Of a stretch of 64,000 nucleotides of DNA, positions 35,501-46,607 are shown piece after piece. The notes under the pieces are model-generated. The model was not told the origin of the DNA, did not search any database, and saw only the letters and a program-made list of their open reading frames with translations. This DNA comes from Carnegiea gigantea (taxonomy: Eukaryota > Streptophyta > Magnoliopsida > Caryophyllales > Cactaceae), in assembly GCA_029747015.1 (NCBI GenBank), contig JAKOGI010000139.1:948001-1012000 (forward strand), written 5' to 3'. The stretch's first letter is position 1, and the number at the start of each line of letters is the position of its first letter. The translations under genes were made by a program, and so were the position numbers.

Positions 35501-36707
35501 AACATGATATTGCAATCCAGAAATAGATCTGAAATTTCATAACCAAACCAGATAAATTCCGAATTAAAACCCTAAACCTAAAATGAAACTCGAAAATTAA
35601 AACCCTAAAAATTATCTAAAAAATTTGAATTGAAACTAACAGAAACTCTCAATTAAACCTAATAAATTTAAACTAAAACCTAAATTGATACCTAGCTTCA
35701 CCTCTTTGCGCCGCAACTCCCGATTTATACCCGACCTTCACCTCTTTTCTACCATTCGATTCGTGGTGGCTGTGGACGGTGCTGATGGTGATAGTGCGTG
35801 AATCGTGGTGGTGGGCGAGGATGACGTAGATGGTTGTGCGGTGTTGAGCGTGGTTGAGAGCCAGATCGAGTGTGAAGAGAGAGAGATGGGAAGAAGAAGA
35901 AGAAGAAAGATGGCCCGAGAGTGAGGGAGGGTTTTCGGGGTTTTTGGGTTGGTGAGGAGAGAGAAAATGAAAATGGGGGTTGGGGTTCTCTTGAGTCTTG
36001 AGTGGCGAAGAGAAGAGAGAGGATCAAGCAATTGTTGGGGGGGTGGTCAGGGGGTCACGTGCCCAGCACGTGAGCTGGTTGGGTAGGCTTAAGGTTTTTT
36101 TTTTTTTTTTTTGAGTTTGGGTTTGAATCAATTCGATTCAATTCTTCATTTTCGGCATTTCTTCATCTCTTTCTAGTTTCTTGCATTTTTTTTTCAAATT
36201 ATTTAATACCTACAAACAAAATAAAATCAAATAAAAATCTAAAAATAACAATTATTTTGAGCATAGATCAGGTATAAAGGTACTGTAAAAATAGCATATT
36301 TTTGACACAAACAGCAGCCGATTCTAACTCTTACTTATTTTCTTTAAAAAAAACTAATTCAATAAAAAATTAGTTTAGTGGTTATTTGGATGTGAAATTT
36401 AAAATAAATTTCAAAAAACTAAAAATAGGTTTTATTTGATTGGGAGGGAAATATTTTTCACAGTAACAATATCGTAAAAAGGATGGTGGGAATTCTTTTT
36501 AATGGATGAAAATTTTCCTCTAAAACTTACCCGCTTTTCATAAAAAACATATGCTTTTTGTGGCAATTTTGCCCAATTGCCACAATACACTCAACCTTTT
36601 GTGGCAATATCAGATATGCTACAATTATTGTACTACTTTTACATTATTGTAGCAAATTTAAATTTGCTACTACTAAATTGCTACAAAAAATCAATTTTCT
36701 TGTAGTG
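32548..36707. mobile_element. CACTA (EnSpm-type) element, 4160 bp, non-autonomous
   Basis: The left end starts CACTACAGGAAAATTAGG; the right end, reversed, starts CACTACAAGAAAATTGAT, and both lead into TTTTTGTAGCA. ACG flanks both sides (32545-32547 and 36708-36710), the 3-bp duplication typical of CACTA elements. Subterminal arrays of TTGTGGCAA/TTGCCACAA and TTGCTACAA (32570-32900 and 36550-36690) fit transposase-binding repeats. No transposase domain is seen. The interior is AT-rich with a GC-richer block at ~35700-36070 whose minus-strand frames (35738-36031) are low-complexity, perhaps a captured leader region. Confidence 0.9.
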
Positions 36708-36710
36708 ACG

Positions 36711-39700
36711 AAATGGAGAGCTCGTTTCCAAGAAGGGGCTGTGAAGCATTTAATTCAAACCCATTCGGATCACTGCCCCTTACTTATTAGTCTACATGGG
36801 TTCACGAGTTTAAGTACCAAGACTAAACCATTCCGATTTCAAGCAGCTTGGACTACGCACACTGATTTTGATAGACTCTTGGCGGAAAAATGGAAGCATG
36901 AACTCCCCCTTGGGCTGGCTCTTCATTTCTTAGCCGAAGAACTGACGCCTTGGAACAAGGAGGTTTTTGGAAATCTTTTTAGGCGTAGGAGAAAACTATG
37001 GAACAGAATTGAAGGGATATAAGGGAGGCTAGCAGAGGGTGCAACACATCTCCTCAAATTAGAGATGAGTCTAAGAAGACAGTTAAAAGAGGTGCTCAAC
37101 CGAATTGAAATATTGTGGTTCCAGAAATCCAGAACTGAAGCCATTCGGGATGGGGATCGGAATACAAAATATTTTCATCTCAGTACTATCATAAGAAGAA
37201 GATACAACAGGATCGAAGCACTTCAAGATGAGACTGGGACATGGGTTACTGATGCCGACAGTGTCAAAGGATTGGTAATGAATTTCTTTGTGACGCTTTA
37301 TAAAGAAGGCACTCTGGGAATGGACAGAAATGACGTCCTGCAGAACTGTTTCCCTCGGTTAAGTGCATAGCAATATGCCCACCTCGCCAAGCCGTTCACG
37401 ACTTCTGAGATCCAGGGTGCGCTTTTTCATATGGACCCATACAAGGCACCTAGACCCGATGGCTTCCAAGCACTGTTCTTTCAGAAATATTGGGCCTTGG
37501 TGGGAGGGAAAGTAAGTGAAATGGTGCTAAGTGTGCTACGAGGACAAGCTCTTCTAGAGGGGCTAAATGAGACATATCTAACGCTAATCCCCAAAATAGG
37601 GAATCTCCACCTAGCCTCGCAACTCCACCCAATTGGTCTATGTAACGTTAGCTACAAGATGGTCACAAAGACCATAGCACAGAGGCTAAAACTTGTCGTG
37701 CCAAGCTTTATCTCACCGACCCAAACAAGCTTTGTCCCCGGTCGCCAAATCGGGAACAACATAATTATCATGCAAGAACTATTGCATTCTATGAGAAAAA
37801 AGAAAGATGGTAAAGGTTAGATGGCTATTAAAATTGATCTAGAAAAGGCCTACGATCGCCTAAAGTGGAGCTTCATATGTGACACATGATTAGAAATGCG
37901 CACTCCACAAAATCTCGTGGATATTATCATGTTGTGCATCACTTCCTGTAGTATGAGAATTCTATGGAACGGAGAACCTACCGACGCCTTTTATCCCACA
38001 AGAGGAATCTGCCAAGGTGATCCACTTTCACCGTATATTTTTGTGGCATGTATGGAAAGCTTAAACCACCTCATCGAGAGGGCAACACATTCTGGACAGT
38101 GGCGGCCAATGCATGCAAGCCGAGGAGGCCCAAAAATTGCAAGTTTAATGTTTGCCAATGATTTGACTTTACTTGCGGAGGCAACGGAAGCGCAACGTCA
38201 AGTCATCAAGACATGCCTCGATCGATTCTGCCAAGCTTCTGGTCAGAAGGTAAACGGTGCTAAATCAAGAATTTACTTTTCTCCCAATACAGATGCAAGT
38301 GTTAGGACGGATATTTGTGCTACCTTGGGTATGCTGAGTACCGACACCTTAGGGTGATACTTGGGGGTCCCAACGATCAATGGTCGTATCACCAAAGCAA
38401 CCTATCAACATGTGGTGGATAGGGTAGAGAAGCGATTATCTGGATGGAAAGCTAAATGCCTCTCACTGGCGGGGCGAGTGACATTGATCCAATCAACCAT
38501 TATGGCTATACCATCCTACACTATTCAAACGGCGAAGCTACCTCGGTCTACATGCAACCTTCTCGACCGTACGACCCGCTTGTTTCTATGGGGGGCTATT
38601 CGGGGGCAAGGAAAATTCACCTAGCATCTTGGGATGTAGTAACAAGACCAAAAAAAGAGGGAGGTTTGGGATTACACTCCATGAGACAGCTCAACGCAGC
38701 ATACCTAACCAAGCTCGGTTGGAGAATGACTCAAAATTCGGATACCCTATGGGCACGCATACTTCGCAATAAATATTGCAGAGGTGCAAGGACCTCCACA
38801 ATGCATCAGCACAGGGAAATTCTTCGACGACATGGAGGGGTATTATAGAGCATCTTCCTATGTTATGGAAAGGAGTTGGTAGTGCAGTGGCCGATGGACA
38901 AAATACCATGTTCTGAAGCCAGCTGTGGGTGAGTTCTCAGCCTTTGAAGGATCCAGCATTGCAACCAATCCCATCCAATAAGCACTCAACCAAGGTGGCG
39001 GATTACTAGGATGAAGATAGGGGTTGGAGATGGGAAGAGCTTTCAGATTACCTGCCACCTAACACCCTAAAGGAAATAGCCTCCTTTGAGTTAGCCCAAG
39101 ATACCGGGATCAAAGATGAAGTGTTTTGGAAAGCAAACCCTACAGGTAAATTCAGTATCACGTCAGCCATTCAAATGATGCGCTAGGGCCAAGGTGAAGT
39201 CAGAAGGGAATCTTGGGAGTGGCTATGGAAGGTTAAGACCCCGCAACGTTGCAAGGTATTCCTTTGGCTAGCTTTACACAATAAGTTACTTACGAACACT
39301 AATAGGGAAAAACGTGGCCTCACCAACGACCCTCTGTGTCCGGTGTGTGAGCTAGAATATGAAGAGGTCGACCACGTCATCAGACGCTGCCCCGAAACCC
39401 AAAGTATTTGGGACTATTTTTATGGCCAACGATTAGGCGTAAGAGGTGATGGACTGGACTTTCGTACTTGGGTCAAGAAGAATGTACTGCATGAGCAAGG
39501 AGGAGCCGACTAGCCCACCAAATTCACTATAACCGCCTGGTATATATGGAAGTGGAGAAACGCAATTTGCTTTGATTCGCCTGAGAAGATGCCTGTGGAC
39601 AAGATTAGCTTCCTACTCAGACGCTTTGCAGAGGTTCTCAAAGCCCTTGATGGAGAGATAGGGGGACAGCAAATGACACACACAAATTGGGCTGAAATTG

Positions 39701-40060
39701 GCGTGCACTGGGAAGCCCCTCCTCCAAGCTGGGTAGTGCTCAATACGGATGGGGCCGCTAAAGGCAACCCAGGCCCAGCAGGAGGTGGAGGAGTCCTAAG
39801 GGGCCATAGAGGAGAATGGATATCGGGCTTCGTTGAAAATATGGCTATTTGTACCTCCATGAAGGCGGAATTGAAAGCCCTCCACCGAGGCCTCAAAATG
39901 GCTAGGGAGAAAGGCGTTACAAAGTTGTGGGTCCAATCAGACTCGCTTATGGTGGTCGGGATGCTACGAGGTGAGTTAGCATGGAACTCGAAACATAAAC
40001 ATATTCTTGCTTGGTGTGATAATCTTATCAAACAACAAGATTGGGAAGTTCGAATTACCC
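36711..40060 (+). pseudogene. LINE A reverse transcriptase / RNase H pseudogene
   Basis: It continues the endonuclease (36720-37020, with a SDHCPL-type motif containing the catalytic His), then reverse transcriptase: YKAPRPDGF, PIGLCNVSYK, KIDLEKAYDRL, GICQGDPLSPY. The catalytic FADD reads FAND (near 38155), so the polymerase would be dead. The zf-RVT motif (CPVCELEYEEVDHVIRRC) lies near 39340-39390. RNase H near 39740-40060 keeps Asp (NTDGAAKGNPG), Glu (MKAEL) and Asp (VQSDS). In-frame stops occur near 37020, 37368, 37817, 37887, 38355, 38847 and 39184, so no functional protein is made. Confidence 0.88.
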
Positions 40061-40744
40061 ATTGTTTGAATCTAAAAATAATCTGTTTGAATCTAAAAAA
40101 AAGATCTGAATATGATAAGAAATCTTTTGAATATGAGTTGGATTTAGAACAGGTTTGGAGAGAAAGTACTTCCAATTTGACTATTTTTAAAATGATTAAA
40201 ACTAAAATTCAAAAGTTTAAAAATTCAAAATCAAGAGCATCGAGGCCCTAATAGGGATGGCAATTAGGCGGGGAATCCCCGTCCCCGTCGGGGCCCCGCC
40301 CCGAAGTGGGGAAAAATCCCCGCCCCCAACGGGGATGGGAACGGGGACGGGGTGAAGAATCAATCCCCGCGCGGGGACGGGGGCGGGGGCGGGGCCATAC
40401 ATCGGCCCCGTCCCCGTCCCCGTTTCCCCGTTCGAGAATTTATCCCCGAATATGCCCCGTCTGCCCCGTCCCCGTTTCCCCGTTCGAGAATTTATCCCTG
40501 AATATGCCCCGTCTCCAATAATCCGATTGATGAAAAATCTCCGTCCCCGTCCCCGTTTCCAATTAAAATAGCGAAAAATTTCAACTTATTTTATCAATTA
40601 CTCCCATATTTGCAAATTGCTTGCACATACAACTCCACCAGTAGCACTTCTCAAGATTATGCTTATATCGCAATAAATTATTTCGTTCAGAAACGATGTG
40701 GGACATGAGAGATGAAAGCTAGCAAATCTTTGCATTCACCAAGA

Positions 40745-40797
40745 GTCCCACATCGCCCTTGAACACTTGTTTGGCATCCTAAGAACCCTATATAAAA
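40745..40797 (+). promoter_or_regulatory. snRNA-type promoter signature, repeat 1
   Basis: GTCCCACATCG at 40745-40755 is a perfect match to the plant snRNA upstream sequence element (RTCCCACATCG). It is followed after 33 bp by TATATAAAA at 40789, the spacing known for Pol II-transcribed plant U-snRNA genes. A perfect inverted copy of the element lies at 40694-40704. The downstream sequence matches no snRNA I know. Confidence 0.55.
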
Positions 40798-40972
40798 GCC
40801 TCCAAGCAATCATTTTGTTGCACCAAGTTGGGCCTTGTTGTCTATGGGCTGAAACTTGTGAAAAGCTTGTCCCATTTTGGATGGGTGAAGTTCATGAAGC
40901 TTATATTATAATAGAATGTTTTATTTAGAAATGATGTGGGATAGGAGAGGTGAAAACTAGCTAATGTTTGCA

Positions 40973-41025
40973 TTCCCACATCACCCTTCAACACTTGTTT
41001 GGCATCCTAAGGACCATATATAAAT
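40973..41025 (+). promoter_or_regulatory. snRNA-type promoter signature, repeat 2
   Basis: TTCCCACATCA (9 of 11 matches to the consensus) precedes TATATAAAT at 41017 by exactly 33 bp, as in repeat 1. Confidence 0.45.
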
Positions 41026-41212
41026 GCCTCCAAGTAATCTTTTTGTTGCACCAAGTTGGGCATTGTTTATTTCTATGGGCTAAAACTTGTGAAAAGCTTG
41101 CCCCATTTTGGATGGGTGAAGTTCATGAAGCTTATATTGCAATAAATTGTTTTATTCAAAAATGATTGGGATAGGAGAGGTGAACACTAGCAAATCTTTG
41201 CATTCACCAAGA

Positions 41213-41265
41213 GTCCCACATTGCCTTTGAACACTTGTTTGGCATCCTAAGAACTCTATATAAAT
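41213..41265 (+). promoter_or_regulatory. snRNA-type promoter signature, repeat 3
   Basis: GTCCCACATTG (10 of 11 matches) precedes TATATAAAT at 41257 by exactly 33 bp. Confidence 0.48.
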
Positions 41266-41612
41266 GCCTCCAAATTTATCCTTTTGTTGTGCAAAGTTGG
41301 GCTTTGTTTCTGTCTAGGCTAGAATTTGCGAAAAGTTTGCCCCATTTTGGATGGGCGAAGTTTTGGGAAATTTGATTTTTGTTATGTAATGGCCGTTCTG
41401 AGAAGGAACGACCGAGTTTAAAACTTTGACTACAATTGGTTGGAAAGTCGGTGGATATTCCCCGTGGATATTCCCCGCTGGGGATTGGGGCCCCGACGGG
41501 GACGGGGAAAGTTTTTCCCCCGCAGCGGGGAATGGGGTGGGGACGGGATGGCGCTGCCCAGCGGGGACGGAGACGGGGATGCACCCCCGTCCCCGGTCCA
41601 CCCCGTTGCCAT

Positions 41613-41774
41613 CCCTAGGCCCTAACCGTCTCACGTACTTGAATTTATTTTTTTTATTTTTGATACGGATGCAAAAATCAAGTAACCTTAACACCCTAGG
41701 CCCTAACCGTCTCACGCACTTGAATTTATTTTTTTTATTTTTGATACGGATGCAAAAATCAAGTAACCTTAACA
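41613..41774 (+). repeat. 81-bp tandem duplication at the hAT element border
   Basis: Two copies of an 81-bp unit beginning CCCTAGGCCCTAACCG (41613 and 41694) that differ by about one base (cgtact/cgcact). The unit includes the last five bases of the hAT element and its target duplication. Confidence 0.8.
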
Positions 41775-42109
41775 CGGTAACACCCTCATCCCATTGGCTG
41801 ATATGATGTCCATCTACTTGCTAGAGCAATATTGAAATACTGCTGGTGTTGTTTGCGAGAGATTTTCAAATGAATATGGTGTTTTGTTAAGACTTATGAT
41901 TGTTCTAAGATTCTGCATATCTTTCGTTTTTTATCTCAAATTTGACTATAAATGTTTAAATATTTAATTAGTATGATAAAAAGTGCATATTATTATATCA
42001 ACCGATAAAAAAGAATACAATCAAATTCACCTAATATCCCCTAACTTCTTTGAGGGTAATCAACGTCAAATTGCTTGAATAATTTGTACCAAGAGGTTTT
42101 GAGTTCTAT
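41775..42109. other. Intergenic DNA, no gene seen
   Basis: AT-rich, without recognisable coding or RNA features. Confidence 0.5.
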
Positions 42110-42466
42110 GGCCTTATTCTTTTCGTTGATAAATTCAAGTTTACTAACCTCGACTAACTTCAACTTATATCAACTCACTTTAACCTACTCTATGAATTTC
42201 AATAGAAAAATACCAACTTCGATCCACTTCAAGTCTTCAACCAACTTCAACATACTTCAACCAATTTCAACTCACTTTTAACTATTTTATTTTAATCAAC
42301 TTATACCCATCATATAAAAAAATTAATATACTTTAACTAACTTCAACCTATTTCAATAAAAAATTATCCACTTTAATTTATTTCAATTTATTTCAACTTA
42401 TTTATACCAATTCTAATTAATTTTACCTATTTACCTACTTATTTTTTGTAACGAAAAGAACATATC
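42110..42466. mobile_element. Probable MITE with a CAACTT-rich interior
   Basis: Left end ATTCTTTTCGTT (near 42116) and right end, reversed, TGTTCTTTTCGTT (near 42461) are inverted relatives. They enclose a low-complexity stretch of degenerate 'caacttcaac' units. No coding potential. Exact borders and target duplication are unresolved. Confidence 0.42.
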
Positions 42467-42607
42467 CTATGTGTACTTTACTCATTGAAGCGGTTCCGGT
42501 CCGGTTTAGACATTCTGAGTCCGAATTGCCGGCCGCATGACGACGGGTCAGAACGCCGGTTTTCCGGGACACGAGTAGTTTGATCTTCATTTTCGGTTCG
42601 CTAACCA

Positions 42608-42648
42608 TCGTCGTCGTCGTCGTCGTCGTCGTCGTCATCATCATCACT
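42608..42648 (+). repeat. (TCG)n-(TCA)n microsatellite upstream of the TMEM234-like gene
   Basis: About nine TCG repeats pass into CAT/TCA repeats within the presumed promoter or leader, ending 28 bp before the start codon. Confidence 0.85.
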
Positions 42649-42676
42649 TGGTGTCTACAGCAGGCGAGAGAGAGAG

Positions 42677-45600
42677 ATGGGAAGTGAGGAGAGAGAAAGC
42701 AAAGGGTACGCCTGGGCTGTAGCTGCGGGCCTCTGCGCCGCCTTTGCTGCGATTTCTGCTAAATTTTTCTCTACTCCGGTATCTTCTCATCTCCATTCCT
42801 TTGTTATTTATGGAATTAATCGTAATTGTAGTATATGGTTTATCTGGGCACTTGATGTTGTTTGAAATTTACTGTGTCTGCTTGTCTCAGAGATTTGTAT
42901 TTTGATTTGAACTTGGGGTTTTTGCGGGGTTTTGATTGGTGGGTTAGGATTTGTGTTTCTTCCTGCTGAGTGTTTTGGGGATTTCAGATTGTTGAGAAAG
43001 ATTAATAGAATACTAGACTGTTGAAAACATGGAGATATTGTTTCTCAATTGCTGTGTAGTGGGGTGCTTCTTTTTTTGAATAAGAAGATGCAGAATCACA
43101 TTTCCGAAGATTAATCAAAAACTCTTGGAGCTTGACTGTGGTCTGGCGTCATACTTGCTTTGTGTAGAGTGCTAGCTTAATTTGTAAATTCATGAAGTTG
43201 CGGGCCATAACGGCCATTGCGTCGCCTTTGCTGCTGTTTTTGCTAAAATCTCTTCCTAGGTACCCCCCCAATCTCCATTACTTTGTTATTTATGGGATTA
43301 CTCGTAATTGTAGTACGTGGTTTATCTGGGTACTCATTGTTTGAAATTTACCGTGTTTACTTGTCTCAGAGACTTGTACTTTGGTTTGAATTTGGGATTT
43401 GAAGGGGTTTTGATTGGTGGGCTTAGATTTGTAGGTTTTCCTACTGAGAGTTTTGGGGATTTCAGATTGTTGAGAAAGGTTGATGGATTACTCAATGATT
43501 GAAAATATGCAGAGATTTTCCATTGATGTGGAATCGGTTGCTTCATTTTCTATTATGTTGAATAACAAGATGCAGAATCAGATTTCCCAAGATTAATGAA
43601 ATTTTGGTTTCAGGTCATAGATTAACTTGGTTTGTGTGTGACAACTGAAGATACCTATTATGTAGATTTTAGCTTGCGTAATTTGTAAATTCATGAAGTT
43701 GGTGGGATTTACACCAATACATTGGTTGCTTGTTAGAATGTCCTCAAACCGATAAGGAAAGAAATGCTGGCTGCCTGTTTCTATAGTGATCACTGATTAG
43801 TGAACTTGGAGCATTGCTGCTTTTTAATTTTGAGGGTGCTCAGAAAGGAAGATCGTTAGATGAAGTTGTGCATGTGAGCTATTGAAGATTGTTTTGATGA
43901 TGCCATTGATTGGGTAGTGTGGGTCCTTGTTGCAATATGCAATCCCGGGTGATTAGTCCATGCAACAACCACCCCCTAAAATTCATGAGAGGTCCAATAG
44001 GCAATATCTCAACCTAAACAATGCTTTTTTCTTGAGTTGCTTGCATGGGACTTGCCTGAATTTGTTGAGGTAGAAAAGAACTATATAGTGGATCTTCGAA
44101 TCCAAATCCATGCTTTCAAGAGTTGAAGTTGCACTTAAGCAGGATTTTTTTTTTGGGGGGGGGGGGGGGAGCATTTAATAGCCTTACTTGAGTAATTTTG
44201 AATAATAATAGTAATAGCAATAGTGATAATGATGCTGGTTGTAAAGGTTGTAGATGTTGGATTTAACCACAATCCAGAAATGTGCAACTTAAGAACAAGG
44301 AGTCGAGGACTAATCAACATGAGCACACATGATAATAGTTAACCATTATAAAGGGAAAATGGAGGCAAGTGGAATGTAGTAGATTGTAGATACTAGAGAA
44401 TAGGAACTCAGACAAAGAGCGGGCATGATAGACTATCGAACACTAGAACTTAAAAAGCGATAGTAGGGTGTCATTTTGCTTTTTGTGGATCTGAGTGTGC
44501 AATTTCCCATCATGGCCAATGTCATCATTGAGCTCTAAATGTGAAATAAGTAATAGTAGTCAGAGCTCTCAATGTGCGAATATGCAATGACCTTACATTG
44601 TCAGAGCTCTCAAATTCTCACTCATGTCTGTATGAGTGACTGCTTGAGTCCACATAAATTTAACTATGTTGTTTGCTAACTATGGCGCTAATGTCATGCG
44701 AATGGCTTGTGACACCATGGGACGTCTGTTGTTAATCTTCACTCTTTACATCTGTTGCCTAAACTCAACTACTAGCATCTAGCGTGAGTTTGTTCTAGGT
44801 GTTTGACTCATACTTTTTTCAAAGATTTTGAATGTTTTTAGCATAAATTGAAGTTTGATTTTTTCGACCCTTATATTGGGAACTGAGAAAAGTAGTTTCT
44901 CTGGCACTGCTTGCAGTGGCTACTTTGGCTGCTATTTCTTGAGTTCTGAAAGCCTTGGTTGTAGCTATTGCTCTTTGGTATCAATAAAATTTTTTTTTAA
45001 CCCCCCCCCCCCCAAAAAAAAACAAGGGCTATGATTGTTTGGTTGTTTCCTTTATCCTTGCATTGCTGCTAAAGCAGTGATCTTTTTGGATCTCAGATAT
45101 ATTTGTGTCATATTTGTAGAGTGGCTGACAAACCTTTGACACTCCTTATGTGTTCCATTATGGTATGAGCCCATGTCTGAATTTAGTTGTCATTTATGGC
45201 AGTGTGCATGTGCAGCTATGTATGAAAATTTGTAGATGCAACATAGTTGTTTACACAAAAAAATCATATGCTCTCGCCTTCCCTTGTGAAGTTGCATGGA
45301 ATGTTTATTGATGTGAAGAAATTCTATTCACCAGCTTGTTAAATACAGCCTTGTTATCATTTTCAATGTGACAATGTGGGGATGCTACGTCAACAGCCTT
45401 AGAGCTTTGTCATCTTTACAAGCTACAGTGACCAACTTTGCAACAAACTTCCTCTCTTCTGGTCTGGCTGGATTCCTTCTATTTGGGGAAGAACTATCAA
45501 CAAAGGTAAACAGAACCTTTTATGTAAATTGCTTCTTTCTCCTACATGGCTCTATTTTTTCTCCCATATAGGATATTTGTTGGACAACCACACCGGAGCA

Positions 45601-46607
45601 GTTTACCATTACCTCTGTCCATTTTCTTTTGACTTGAAGAATGTAATGTAAACTTGCCGCAAAATATCTATTGGGCAAACTTTGTAGCTTGTTCATACAA
45701 GTTGGGTCTTAAAATCAATGACCATTTATATGGGTAAATAATTACCTTATAATCATGTAAAAGCATAATGCATTTACCTATTAAAGTCTAGCGGTTTTCT
45801 GAATTTTTCATGTTGATCTATGAAGTACATTGATTGTATACTGTTATCTGAGAAATGCAGGTGTGGGTTTCACCTGCTTAATGAAGTTGATAGAAATAGA
45901 ATAATGGGGCCAAGCAGTTGCTGTCTTTAGTCTAGTCATCAAATTTGCCTAGTTGCCTAGAAGTTTAGTTTGCCTAAAATTCTGAGCCTGAGTGACTGAG
46001 TCAGTAAATAAATAAAGCTTGTAGCTAACAAATATTGTCGAGTACAATAATTTTGTTATGTTTTACAATGGTATGCTGAGGGAAGTCACTGTGGGGCACG
46101 GGGCATGTTTTTTTAAAGCTTAGGGTTAAAGTTGACCGGAGCAAATTGATCCACCGAAACATTCTTTACTACACCATTATGGTTATGTCTTCCAAATGTA
46201 GGGTTCAATGGAAAGATTCTAGCCAGAATTGTAAACACCCCCCCCCCCCCCAAAAAGAACCGACCAAAAAAAAAAAAAAATTCCCCTCTTTGGGAGGGCC
46301 TTGTGGTATTGGTTTGACAACCTCTAAAGAGTTGCCATAGTATCTGTTACGATTTCTCAAGGCTAAATATTGATCCTTTATTTTATTTTATTTTATTTTT
46401 ATGTTGGGATACCTTGGCCTTCCTGTGAGATGTGTGACTTAGTGGCTTCATTTGCAGCACTACTTTATCTCAAGTTTGTAGTCTCTTTCATGACGTACTA
46501 ATTGAACTGTGAAAGTAAATCAGTGGTTTGCAGGTGCCTTGTTGATCGTAATTGGCGTGTTTGTTCTCACTAAATCAAGCATGGAGAAGAAAGAACACAC
46601 TGAATAG
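42677..46607 (+). CDS. TMEM234: TMEM234-like small membrane protein (three exons)
   Basis: Exons 42677-42778, 45335-45505 and 46524-46607 join in phase 0 with GT...AG introns to give 118 residues, the usual length of plant TMEM234 homologues. The protein has four hydrophobic segments, as in small multidrug-resistance/EamA-like proteins: residues ~10-30 (GYAWAVAAGL...), ~35-52, ~66-88 (SLQATVTNFATNFLSSGLAG) and ~92-110 (WFAGALLIVIGVFVL). The conserved MWGCYVNSL and TNFATNF motifs are present. The tail SSMEKKEHTE is cytosolic-like. The biochemical role of the plant family is not established. The start has a short GA-rich leader (gagagagagATGG) and no competing upstream ATG. Intron 1 (2.6 kb) contains a decayed duplicate of exon 1. 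An AATAAA signal lies at 47025. Confidence 0.88.
42727..43700 (+). repeat. Tandem duplication of exon 1 end and intron 1 start
   Basis: 42727-43200 and 43201-43700 share the same order of sequence: 'gcgccgcctttgctgc', 'tttgttatttatgg', 'cgtaattgtagta', 'ggtttatctggg', 'ttgtctcagaga', 'ttttggggatttcagattg', 'atgcagaatca' and 'aatttgtaaattcatgaagttg'. The second copy has lost the clean exon frame, and its donor reads ctag|gtaccc. Confidence 0.8.

Larger units (their letters stand above)
32036..40060 (+). mobile_element. L1-type LINE A, decayed and split by a CACTA element
   Basis: Two collinear blocks (32036-32547 and 36711-40060) translate to consecutive parts of LINE ORF2: endonuclease, reverse transcriptase, zinc-binding zf-RVT region and RNase H. 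The order matches LINE B at 57.6-61.4 kb. It lacks ORF1 and the endonuclease start, so it is 5'-truncated. Similarity fades near 40060, just after the third RNase H motif. Confidence 0.88.
40661..41360 (+). repeat. Three tandem ~235-bp repeats
   Basis: Units start near 40661, 40899 and 41130 with GCTTATAT and run in the same order: an inverted CGATGTGGGAC-type motif, 'tagcaaat(c)tttgcattcac', a TCCCACATCG-type motif, 'acttgtttggcatcctaag', a TATATAAA box, 'gcctccaa', 'ttttgttg', and 'cccattttggatggg(t/c)gaagtt'. Spacings are 238 and 231 bp. Confidence 0.85.
40252..41617. mobile_element. hAT-type element, 1366 bp, with 8-bp target duplication
   Basis: The ends TAGGGATGGCAA and TTGCCATCCCTA are perfect 12-bp inverted repeats, and GGCCCTAA flanks both sides (40244-40251 and 41618-41625). 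Both are hAT hallmarks. Subterminal zones (40265-40560 and 41455-41605) are dense CCCCGTCCCCG / GGGGACGGGG arrays, able to form G-quadruplexes. The centre holds three tandem repeats with promoter-like signals. No transposase is seen. Confidence 0.88.

Noticed and set aside
35738..36031. Minus-strand 97- and 92-codon frames inside the 4.1-kb CACTA element as a transposase
   Set aside because: Overlapping Ser/Thr/Pro-rich low-complexity frames with no transposase motif; more likely a captured leader region.
40265..41610. GC-rich frames near 40300 and 41450 as proteins
   Set aside because: They are translations of CCCCGTCCCCG arrays in the subterminal parts of the hAT element, open on both strands by composition.
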